Below are positions 52,040-58,939 of a stretch of DNA of 64,000 nt, piece after piece; position 1 is the first letter of the stretch, and each line of letters opens with the position of its first letter. Source of the DNA: Streptomyces lateritius (GTDB taxonomy: Bacteria > Actinomycetota > Actinomycetes > Streptomycetales > Streptomycetaceae). The notes beneath the pieces are model-generated. The model saw only the letters and a program-made list of their open reading frames with translations, was not told the origin of the DNA and did no database searches. A program made the translations under genes and the position numbers. The stretch is taken from assembly GCF_014649715.1 (NCBI RefSeq), contig NZ_BMTO01000016.1:115412-179411 (forward strand), in the 5' to 3' direction.

Positions 52040-53464
52040 TCAGACCCCCGCGGGCGTAGCGACGTCGGACAGATCGGCCGGGGAGGCCAGATGGCCCAGT
52101 ACGGCGGTGGCGGCGGCGACCTGGGGCGAGACCAGGTGGGTCCGGCCGCCCTTGCCCTGCCGGCCTTCGAAGTTGCGGTTGGAGGTGGACGCGGAGCGCT
52201 CACCGGGAGCCAGTTGGTCGGGGTTCATGCCCAGGCACATCGAGCAGCCGGCGTGCCGCCATTCGGCGCCCGCCTCCTTGAAGACCTTGTCCAAGCCCTC
52301 CTCGACGGCCTGCAGGGCGACCCGGACGGAGCCGGGGACGACCAGCATGCGGACGCCGTCGGCGACCTTGCGGCCCTCGACGATGCCGGCCACCGCACGC
52401 AGGTCCTCGATGCGACCGTTGGTGCAGGAGCCTACGAAGACGGTGTCCACCTTGATGTCCCGCAGCGGCTGCCCGGCGGTCAACCCCATGTATTCCAGGG
52501 CCTTTTCGGCGGCGTTGCGCTCCGAAGCGTCTTCGTACGAAGCCGGGTCGGGGACGTGCGCCGAAAGCGGAGCGCCCTGGCCGGGGTTGGTGCCCCAGGT
52601 GACGAACGGCGCCAGCTCGGCGGCGTCGATGACGACCTCGGCGTCGAAGACCGCGTCGTCGTCCGTCCGCAGCGTCTTCCAGTACGCGACGGCGTCGTCC
52701 CAGTCCTCGCCCTCGGGGGCGTGGGCGCGGCCCTTGAGGTACGCGAAGGTGGTCTCGTCGGGGGCGATCATGCCCGCGCGGGCGCCGGCCTCGATCGACA
52801 TGTTGCAGACGGTCATCCGGGCCTCCATCGAGAGCTTCTCGATGGCGGAGCCGCGGTACTCCAGGATGTAGCCCTGGCCGCCGCCGGTACCGATCTTGGC
52901 GATGATCGCCAGGATCAGGTCCTTGGCGGTGACGTCGTCCGGCAGCTCGCCGTCGACGGTGATCGCCATGGTCTTGGGGCGGGCCAGCGGCAGCGTCTGG
53001 GTGGCCAGGACGTGCTCGACCTGGCTGGTGCCGATGCCGAACGCCAGCGCGCCGAAAGCGCCGTGCGTGGAGGTGTGCGAGTCGCCGCAGACCACGGTGG
53101 TACCGGGCTGGGTCAGGCCCAGCTGGGGGCCCACGACGTGGACGACGCCCTGCTCGACGTCGCCCAGCGGGTGCAGCCGTACGCCGAACTCGGCGCAGTT
53201 CTTGCGCAGCGTCTCCAACTGCGCGCGCGAGACGGGGTCCGCGATCGGCTTGTCGATGTCGAGGGTCGGGGTGTTGTGGTCCTCGGTGGCGATGGTGAGG
53301 TCGAGGCGCCGAACCGGCCGGCCGTTCTGGCGCAGACCGTCGAACGCCTGGGGGCTGGTCACCTCGTGCAGCAGGTGCAGATCGATGAAGAGGAGGTCGG
53401 GCTCGCCCTCGGCGCGCCGGACGACGTGGTCGTCCCAGACCTTCTCCGCGAGTGTCCTACCCAT
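52040..53464 (-). CDS. leuC: 3-isopropylmalate dehydratase large subunit
   Basis: This 474-residue aconitase-family subunit carries the three cluster cysteines (VFVGSCTNGRIEDLR and HAGCSMCLGMNPDQL) and VVCGDSHTSTHGAFGALAFG. GGAGGG precedes the ATG. It is divergent from ndgR, the IclR-type regulator known to control leuCD in Streptomyces. Confidence 0.97.
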   Translation of the reverse strand: MGRTLAEKVWDDHVVRRAEGEPDLLFIDLHLLHEVTSPQAFDGLRQNGRPVRRLDLTIATEDHNTPTLDIDKPIADPVSRAQLETLRKNCAEFGVRLHPLGDVEQGVVHVVGPQLGLTQPGTTVVCGDSHTSTHGAFGALAFGIGTSQVEHVLATQTLPLARPKTMAITVDGELPDDVTAKDLILAIIAKIGTGGGQGYILEYRGSAIEKLSMEARMTVCNMSIEAGARAGMIAPDETTFAYLKGRAHAPEGEDWDDAVAYWKTLRTDDDAVFDAEVVIDAAELAPFVTWGTNPGQGAPLSAHVPDPASYEDASERNAAEKALEYMGLTAGQPLRDIKVDTVFVGSCTNGRIEDLRAVAGIVEGRKVADGVRMLVVPGSVRVALQAVEEGLDKVFKEAGAEWRHAGCSMCLGMNPDQLAPGERSASTSNRNFEGRQGKGGRTHLVSPQVAAATAVLGHLASPADLSDVATPAGV

Positions 53465-53572
53465 CGCTTTCCCTCCGGCCGACGTCTACGCCGGCACAAC
53501 TAGAGACCCGTTTCGCGGGCCGTTGTGCGGCCGCCTCACCAGGGTCACAGGTTCCCGGGAAAATTGAACTTG

Positions 53573-53591
53573 CGTTTCACAGAGTGAGACG
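53573..53591. promoter_or_regulatory. Probable NdgR operator between leuC and ndgR
   Basis: CGTTTCAC-aga-GTGAGACG is a near-perfect inverted repeat (seven of eight positions), located 14 bases before the ndgR start and about 110 bases before leuC. NdgR control of leuCD is established; this exact site is inferred. Confidence 0.55.
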
Positions 53592-53604
53592 TGAATATCG
53601 TTGC

Positions 53605-54321
53605 ATGGACAACTCTAGCGGCGTAGGCGTTCTCGACAAGGCAGCCCTTGTCCTGAGCGCCCTGGAGTCCGGTCCGGCCACCCTCGCAGGTCTGGTCGCG
53701 GCGACGGGACTCGCACGGCCCACGGCACATCGACTCGCCGTGGCACTGGAACACCACCGGATGGTGGCCCGCGACATGCAGGGCCGGTTCATCCTCGGAC
53801 CGCGGCTGGCGGAGCTCGCCGCCGCGGCCGGAGAGGACCGCCTGCTCGCGACCGCGGGCCCGGTACTGACGCATCTGCGCGACGTCACCGGCGAGAGCGC
53901 CCAGCTCTACCGCCGGCAGGGCGACATGCGCATCTGCGTGGCGGCGGCCGAGCGGCTGTCGGGCCTGCGGGACACCGTCCCGGTCGGCTCGACGCTGACG
54001 ATGAAGGCCGGCTCCTCGGCGCAGATCCTGATGGCCTGGGAGGAGCCGGAGCGGCTGCACCGCGGCCTGCAGGGCGCCCGCTTCACGGCGACGGCCCTGT
54101 CGGGCGTACGGCGCCGAGGCTGGGCCCAGTCGATCGGCGAGCGGGAGCCGGGCGTGGCGTCCGTCTCCGCGCCCGTGCGCGGCCCCTCGAACCGCGTGGT
54201 GGCGGCGGTCTCGGTCTCCGGCCCGATCGAGCGCCTGACCCGGCACCCGGGGCGCATGCACGCCCAGGCGGTCATCGACGCGGCCGCCCGCCTCTCCGAG
54301 GCGCTGCGCCGCAACGGCTGA
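53605..54321 (+). CDS. ndgR: IclR-family regulator NdgR
   Basis: This 238-residue regulator has a winged helix at the N terminus (LVLSALESGPATLAGLVAAT, LARPTAHRLAVALEHHRMV) and the IclR effector domain (GESAQLYRRQGDMRICVAAA, GSTLTMKAGSSAQILMAWEE). It matches NdgR, which controls leucine and other amino acid genes and influences antibiotic output. The ATG at 53605 opens the conserved MDNSSGVGVLDKAALVLSAL; the open frame upstream is not needed. Confidence 0.95.
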   Translation: MDNSSGVGVLDKAALVLSALESGPATLAGLVAATGLARPTAHRLAVALEHHRMVARDMQGRFILGPRLAELAAAAGEDRLLATAGPVLTHLRDVTGESAQLYRRQGDMRICVAAAERLSGLRDTVPVGSTLTMKAGSSAQILMAWEEPERLHRGLQGARFTATALSGVRRRGWAQSIGEREPGVASVSAPVRGPSNRVVAAVSVSGPIERLTRHPGRMHAQAVIDAAARLSEALRRNG

Positions 54322-54348
54322 ACCGCCGCACCCTCCCCCGCCCGTCCC

Positions 54349-54384
54349 CCGGCCCACCGCTTCAACGCCGCAGCGGTGGGCCGG
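54349..54384 (+). terminator. Terminator of ndgR
   Basis: CCGGCCCACCGCT (54349-54361) pairs exactly with 54372-54384, a 13-bp stem 28 bases after the ndgR stop. Confidence 0.88.
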
Positions 54385-54434
54385 AGTTGCGTCCCGGCCC
54401 CTCCTGGCGATCTTCAGTTGTCCGGCAACACGAA

Positions 54435-54462
54435 GAAGCCCTCCCCCGAAGGGAAGGGCTTC
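54435..54462 (-). terminator. Terminator of the tRNA cluster
   Basis: GAAGCCCT (54435-54442) pairs with AGGGCTTC (54455-54462), with extra C/G pairs inside. It lies 10 bases beyond the 3' end of the last tRNA-Glu on the minus strand and is followed by TTCG. Confidence 0.75.
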
Positions 54463-54471
54463 CTCCATGCG

Positions 54472-54544
54472 TACCCCCGACCGGATTCGAACCGGCGCTA
54501 CCGCCTTGAGAGGGCGGCGTGCTAGGCCGCTACACAACGGGGGC
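54472..54544 (-). tRNA. tRNA-Glu (CTC), copy 1
   Basis: The 73-base gene folds into a standard cloverleaf with acceptor CCCCCG/CGGGGG, T-arm CCGGTTCGAATCCGG and an anticodon stem CCGCC/GGCGG around CTCTCAA, giving anticodon CTC. No CCA is encoded. It is the most downstream of five tRNA genes. Confidence 0.95.
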
Positions 54545-54585
54545 CTTGCGGATCAGATCCGCGTGGTGCAGATGAGCTCTGCGAG

Positions 54586-54657
54586 CTGGCCTACCAGGAC
54601 TCGAACCTAGAATGACGGTACCAGAAACCGTAGTGTTGCCAATTACACCATAGGCCA
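54586..54657 (-). tRNA. tRNA-Gln (CTG), copy 1
   Basis: The 72-base gene has acceptor TGGCCTA/TAGGCCA, T-arm TAGGTTCGAGTCCTG and anticodon stem ACGGT/ACCGT around TTCTGGT, so anticodon CTG. No CCA is encoded. It precedes a tRNA-Glu by 41 bases that are repeated in the second Gln-Glu pair. Confidence 0.95.
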
Positions 54658-54673
54658 TGGTGGTTTAGACCAG

Positions 54674-54746
54674 TACCCCCGACCGGATTCGAACCGGCGC
54701 TACCGCCTTGAGAGGGCGGCGTGCTAGGCCGCTACACAACGGGGGC
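54674..54746 (-). tRNA. tRNA-Glu (CTC), copy 2
   Basis: Sequence identical to copy 1 over the whole 73 bases as far as I can read. Anticodon CTC. Confidence 0.95.
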
Positions 54747-54834
54747 CCTAGCGATCCCGACCGGCACCGGAGTGCCGAGCGATGTCACCGCGTCTTCACC
54801 GGGAGCGACCCTGGTGATCCGCAGGATGGATCTG

Positions 54835-54907
54835 TACCCCCGACCGGATTCGAACCGGCGCTACTGCCTTGAGAGGGCAGCGTGCTAGGCCGCTACACAA
54901 CGGGGGC
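54835..54907 (-). tRNA. tRNA-Glu (CTC), copy 3
   Basis: Same cloverleaf as the other copies, but the anticodon stem reads CTGCC/GGCAG instead of CCGCC/GGCGG. Both strands of that pair changed, so pairing is kept. Anticodon CTC. Confidence 0.95.
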
Positions 54908-54948
54908 TTTGCGGATCAGATCCGCGTGGTGCAGATGAGCTCTGCGAG

Positions 54949-55020
54949 CTGGCCTACCAGGACTCGAACCTAGACTAACTGAACCAGAATCAGTCGTGCT
55001 GCCAATTACACCATAGGCCA
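54949..55020 (-). tRNA. tRNA-Gln (CTG), copy 2
   Basis: The first gene of the cluster on the minus strand. Acceptor and T-arm match copy 1; the anticodon stem is ACTGA/TCAGT around TTCTGGT, differing at paired positions from copy 1. Anticodon CTG. Confidence 0.95.
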
Positions 55021-55112
55021 CCAAAACGCAACCCCCGCTGTGGGGATCTTGCTCGGGTTGTGCTCCGTGGGTTTCGGCCTTTCGGCTTGCTCCCCTCGGC
55101 GCAGGAAGAACA

Positions 55113-55835
55113 TTACCCGAAGGTGTCCGACGCTCCAAAACGGGTATCGCCGCGCAGCAGCCCCGGGAGCTGGTGGAGGTCGGTGATCCGGGTCAGCTCG
55201 GGCCGTCCGCCCCGACCGCCGCGGTCCAGCCAGATACCCGTGAGCCCGGCCAGGACCGCCCCACGGGCGTCGATGTCCGGTTGATCGCCGACGTAGGCCA
55301 CCTCCCCGGGCCGGAGCCCCAGCGCCGCGCAGGCGGCGTGGAAGGCCTCGGCGGCCGGCTTGGCGAACCCGAGCTCGGCGGCGCAGACGACGGCCTCGAA
55401 CCGGTCCCGCACACCGAGCATCCGCAGCTTGCGGTCCTGGTTGTGGATGCTGGAGTTCGACAGGACGGCGTGGCGGTAGCCGGCCGCCAGCGCGTCGAGA
55501 ACGGGGACGGCGTCGGGGAAGAGCTCCCAGGCGGCCTCGTAGTGCGTGAGGTACCGCTCGAACCAGCCGTCGGCCTCGGCGGCGGTGAGCGCGGGCGCGT
55601 CCAGGAAGTCGCGTACCCGCTCGCGCCGCTGCTCCAGGAAGTCCACCCCGCCGGCCTCGAAGCGCCGCCAGTGGACGACGGTGAGCTCCTGCCAACGACG
55701 AAGGGCCTGGTCGACGGAGTCGAATCCGTCCACCAGGCCCTCGGCCGTGAGGTGCTCGCGCATGCCGGTCACGTCGGCGCGGGCGTAGTCGAAGATCGTG
55801 TCGTCGATGTCCCACAGGACGGCGCGGATCGGCAT
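55113..55835 (-). CDS. HAD-family hydrolase
   Basis: This 240-residue protein has HAD motif I DIDDT in VLWDIDDTIFDYA, motif II SNSS in HAVLSNSSIHNQD, the Lys in GFAKPAAEAF and motif IV GDQPDID. The nucleophile pattern DxDxT is intact, so it should be a phosphatase; the substrate is unknown, with short-chain or phosphoglycolate-like compounds common for this group. It starts 10 bases after gltX and likely shares its transcript. Confidence 0.85.
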   Translation of the reverse strand: MPIRAVLWDIDDTIFDYARADVTGMREHLTAEGLVDGFDSVDQALRRWQELTVVHWRRFEAGGVDFLEQRRERVRDFLDAPALTAAEADGWFERYLTHYEAAWELFPDAVPVLDALAAGYRHAVLSNSSIHNQDRKLRMLGVRDRFEAVVCAAELGFAKPAAEAFHAACAALGLRPGEVAYVGDQPDIDARGAVLAGLTGIWLDRGGRGGRPELTRITDLHQLPGLLRGDTRFGASDTFG

Positions 55836-55845
55836 ACGGCCGAGA

Positions 55846-57324
55846 TTACGCCGCCAGCTTCGCCAGCGCGGCGTCGATCCGGGCCAAAGTCCTCTCCTTG
55901 CCGAGGATCTCCAGGGACTCGAAGAGCGGCAGGCCGACCGTACGTCCGGTGACCGCGACGCGGACCGGGGCCTGGGCCTTGCCGAGCTTCAGGCCGTGCT
56001 CCTCGCCGGCGGCCAGGACCGCGCTCTTGAGGGACTCGGGATCGCTCCAGTCCGCGGCCTCGAGCTTCGCGCGGGCGGTGGTGAGCAGCGCGGCAGGCTC
56101 GCCCTTCATGGCCTTGTCCCACGAGGGCTGGTCGAAGACCGGCTCGGGCAGGAACAGGAAGTCCACGTTCTGCGTGATGTCGGAGAGGACCGTGACGCGC
56201 GTCTGGGCGTGCGGGGCGATGGCCTCCCAGGCCGCGCGGTCGAAGTCCTCCGGCGCCCAGTTGGCGTGCGGGGCGCGCAGCCAGGGCTCGCATGCCTCGG
56301 CGAACGCCTTCACGTCCAGCATGCGGATGTGGTCGGCGTTGATCGCCTCGGCCTTCTTGAGGTCGAAGCGGGCCGGGTTGGCGTTGACGTCGGCGATGTC
56401 GAACTTCTCGACCATCTGCTCGATGGTGAAGAGGTCCTGGTCGGCCGAGAAGGACCAGCCGAGCAGCGACAGGTAGTTGAGCAGGCCCTCGGGGAGGAAG
56501 CCGCGCTCGCGGTAGAGGTTGAGCGAGGCCTGCGGGTCGCGCTTGGAGAGCTTCTTGTTGCCCTCGCCCATCACGTACGGCAGGTGGCCGAAGGCGGGGA
56601 TCTCCTTGGCGATGCCCAGCTCGATCAGCGCCTTGTAGAGCGCGATCTGGCGCGGGGTGGAGGAGAGCAGGTCCTCGCCGCGCAGGACGTGGGTGATCTC
56701 CATGAGCGCGTCGTCGACCGGGTTGACCAGGGTGTACAGCGGGGCGCCGTTGGCGCGCACGATGCCGTAGTCCGGGACGTTGTCCGGGGTGAAGGTGAGC
56801 TCGCCGCGGACCAGGTCGGTGAAGGTGATCGGCTCGTCGGGCATCTTGAAGCGGACGATCGACTCGCGGCCCTCGGCGCGGTAGCGCTCGATGCGCTCGG
56901 CGCTCAGGTTGCGGCAGGTGCCGTCGTAACCGGAGGGCTTGCCGGCCAGGCGGGCGGCGTCGCGGCGGGCCTCGAGCTCCACGGCGGTGCAGAAGCAGTG
57001 GTAGGCGTAGCCGCCCGCGAGCAGCTTCTCGGCGACGTCCTTGTAGATGTCCATCCGCTGGGACTGGCGGTACGGGGCGTGCGGGCCGCCGACCTCGTCG
57101 GGACCCTCGTCCCAGGTGAACCCGAGCCAGCGCAGCGAGTCGAGCAGCTGCTGGTACGACTCCTCGGAGTCGCGCGCCGCGTCGGTGTCCTCGATGCGGA
57201 AGACGAACGTACCGCCGTGGTGCCGGGCGAAGGCCCAGTTGAACAGAGCGGTGCGGACCAGGCCCACGTGGGGGTTGCCGGTCGGGGAGGGACAGAAACG
57301 TACGCGGACGTTCGCGTTAGCCAC
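55846..57324 (-). CDS. gltX: Glutamyl-tRNA synthetase
   Basis: This 492-residue class I synthetase has the HIGH-like motif in SPTGNPHVGLVRTALFNWA and the KMSKS-like KLSKRDPQAS. It charges tRNA-Glu; in bacteria lacking GlnRS it also misacylates tRNA-Gln for correction by GatCAB. Adjacent tRNA-Glu and tRNA-Gln genes lie about 0.8 kb downstream. The GTG at 57324 overlaps the FAH gene stop by eight bases. Confidence 0.97.
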   Translation of the reverse strand: MANANVRVRFCPSPTGNPHVGLVRTALFNWAFARHHGGTFVFRIEDTDAARDSEESYQQLLDSLRWLGFTWDEGPDEVGGPHAPYRQSQRMDIYKDVAEKLLAGGYAYHCFCTAVELEARRDAARLAGKPSGYDGTCRNLSAERIERYRAEGRESIVRFKMPDEPITFTDLVRGELTFTPDNVPDYGIVRANGAPLYTLVNPVDDALMEITHVLRGEDLLSSTPRQIALYKALIELGIAKEIPAFGHLPYVMGEGNKKLSKRDPQASLNLYRERGFLPEGLLNYLSLLGWSFSADQDLFTIEQMVEKFDIADVNANPARFDLKKAEAINADHIRMLDVKAFAEACEPWLRAPHANWAPEDFDRAAWEAIAPHAQTRVTVLSDITQNVDFLFLPEPVFDQPSWDKAMKGEPAALLTTARAKLEAADWSDPESLKSAVLAAGEEHGLKLGKAQAPVRVAVTGRTVGLPLFESLEILGKERTLARIDAALAKLAA

Positions 57325-58102
57325 GCTTGATCACCTTGTTGGTGAGAGTGCCGATGCCTTCGATGGTGACGGCGACCTCGTCGCCGACGTTGAGCGGTCC
57401 GACCCCGGCGGGGGTGCCGGTGAGGATGACGTCGCCCGGGAGCAGCGTCATGGCCTCGGTGATGTGGACGACCAGGTCCTCGATCGAGCGGATCATGTCG
57501 CTCGTACGGCCGAGCTGACGCTGTTCGCCGTTGACGGTGGCCTGGATGGTGAGGTCGCTCGGGTCGAGCTCCGTCTCCACCCAGGGACCCAGCGGGCAGC
57601 TGGTGTCGAAGCCCTTGGCACGGGCCCACTGCTTCTCGCGCTGCTGGGCGTCGCGGGCGGTGACGTCATTGGCGCAGGTGTAGCCGAAGACGACGTCCTT
57701 GACGCGCTCGCGCGGGACCTCACGGCACATGCGGCCGATGACCACGGCCAGTTCGGCCTCGTGGTGCAGCTCGTTGGAGAAGGAGGGGTACTCGATGGCG
57801 TCGCCGGAGCCGATCACGGAGGTGGTCGGCTTGAAGAAGGCGACGGGCACCTCGGGGACCTCGTTGCCGAGTTCGGCGGCGTGCTCCGCGTAGTTGCGGC
57901 CGATGGCCACGACCTTGTTGGGGAGCACGGGCGGCAGGAGCCGTACCTTGCTGAGCGGGACCTTGGTGCCGCTCAGCTCGAAGTCGGTGTACGGGATGCC
58001 CTTGATGATGTCGAGGACCAGGCCGCCGGACTCGACGGTTCCCTCGCCCTCGACGGCGCCGAAGGCGACATTGCCGTCGATGGAGAATCTGGCGATGCGC
58101 AC
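57317..58102 (-). CDS. Fumarylacetoacetate hydrolase family protein
   Basis: This 261-residue protein has the FAH fold with metal ligands in HHEAELAVVIG and NDVTARDAQQ, and GRTSDMIRS plus TGTPAGVGPLNVGD. Such proteins include oxaloacetate decarboxylases and acylpyruvases; the reaction here is not determined. The GTG at 58102 has a GAGGGG site 11 bases away. It overlaps gltX by eight bases, so it is the first gene of a three-gene unit with gltX and the HAD gene. Confidence 0.88.
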   Translation of the reverse strand: MRIARFSIDGNVAFGAVEGEGTVESGGLVLDIIKGIPYTDFELSGTKVPLSKVRLLPPVLPNKVVAIGRNYAEHAAELGNEVPEVPVAFFKPTTSVIGSGDAIEYPSFSNELHHEAELAVVIGRMCREVPRERVKDVVFGYTCANDVTARDAQQREKQWARAKGFDTSCPLGPWVETELDPSDLTIQATVNGEQRQLGRTSDMIRSIEDLVVHITEAMTLLPGDVILTGTPAGVGPLNVGDEVAVTIEGIGTLTNKVIKRG

Positions 58103-58202
58103 GAGTGCTGTCGCCCCTCACTTGGTACTGGCTGGAGTCTGACGCCCCAGGCTAACGCGGTGAGGGGAGGCGAACCGAGCCTGAAAAGCGGCTCCCGCCG
58201 TA

Positions 58203-58394
58203 TTACTGTGCGGGCTGCGGGGCCTCGGGGGCGGTCATGAGGACCGTGCGGCGGGGGTTGGCCGTCTGCGTGGGGAGGTCCAGCCCGTGCTCCGGCTGCG
58301 CGCCGCGGCCGAGCTGCTCGGCGTCCTCGAGGTGGGCGAGCGTGGTGCGGCGGGGGTTGGCCGTGGAGCGGAGCAGCATCGTCGTCTTCATCAC
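58203..58394 (-). CDS. 63-residue protein with two TANPRRT repeats, function unknown
   Basis: I do not recognise this gene. The protein begins MMKTTMLLRSTANPRRTTLA and repeats the element as QTANPRRTVLMTA near residue 45, joined by an acidic, Gln/Gly-rich linker (AHLEDAEQLGRGAQPEHGLD). The DNA of the two repeats shares 20 identical bases (near 58246-58266 and 58345-58365). It has no signal peptide, membrane segment or cysteine. GTG at 58394 and ATG at 58391 are both possible; the ribosome site (AAAGG) is weak. It lies upstream of the FAH gene on the same strand and divergent from the conservon. A bivalent binding adaptor or leader-like peptide is possible; confidence in coding is moderate. 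Confidence 0.6.
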   Translation of the reverse strand: MMKTTMLLRSTANPRRTTLAHLEDAEQLGRGAQPEHGLDLPTQTANPRRTVLMTAPEAPQPAQ

Positions 58395-58939
58395 GGGTGT
58401 CAGGCCTTTGCAGAGCGGGGTCTCTTGTAAAGCGTCAGGCTAAACGTGCAATTCCCTTCGAATGCATGGAGTAGACAACGATCTAGGTGTGAGTTTGCTC
58501 ACCACCAGCCCGACAATCCTGACATTACGGACGGCGATCGAGGGTCACCGAAACGGACATTGCACCACTGAATGCTCCATTCCGCTCCTGATCATCGCGA
58601 CTGGGACACTCGGCCCACGTGACTCTTTGGGATTAATAAGTCCGATTCATCCATGATCATGTTCTACGTCGGGTGACACGATGTTCACGGGTTGTTATAG
58701 GAGTCGACGCCCCGGGCACGGCCCTTGTTGGAGATCCGGCACTGTGCTGGAATTCCACGCACCGCCGCGGGTTTCAAGCCGGCGCGCAGGGGGCGCAACG
58801 CAGCGCCGGGTGAGCGGCGGGGAAGGGGGAACTGCGCCGGTCATCGACGACCACCATGGGGCGCACTCGCGTCCCACGACGCCGACACCGTCCACTCCGC
58901 TCACGCGGAAGGACGCCTGGTCCAGAGGTTGCGACGCTA
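58395..58939. promoter_or_regulatory. Long divergent regulatory region upstream of the conservon
   Basis: This 545-base region is noticeably less GC-rich at 58440-58710 than the rest of the window. It contains the candidate conservon promoter (58673-58701), the palindrome CATGATCATG (58652-58661), an inverted repeat GTGAG-tttg-CTCAC (58489-58502), and then a GC-rich leader of about 230 bases before cvnA. I saw no convincing gene; a 64-codon frame at 58462-58656 has no ribosome site or biased codon use. Confidence 0.6.
58652..58701 (+). promoter_or_regulatory. Candidate conservon promoter with adjacent palindrome
   Basis: GTGACA (58673-58678), a 17-base spacer and TATAGG (58696-58701) form a reasonable sigma-HrdB-type promoter. 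The 10-bp palindrome CATGATCATG lies 11 bases upstream of the minus-35 box, where an activator or repressor could bind. Transcripts would have a 5' leader of about 230 bases. Confidence 0.55.

Noticed and set aside
54472..55020. tRNA cluster as an integration site of a mobile element
   Set aside because: No integrase, excisionase or displaced tRNA 3' fragment is visible on either side; repeated parts are whole tRNA units.
58203..58394. Interpretation of the repeat protein as a RiPP precursor
   Set aside because: No cysteines, no tandem core with cleavage sites and no modifying enzyme, protease or transporter nearby.
58462..58656. 64-codon plus-strand frame upstream of the conservon
   Set aside because: No ribosome site, no GC-rich third positions and no recognisable similarity; it lies in the regulatory island.
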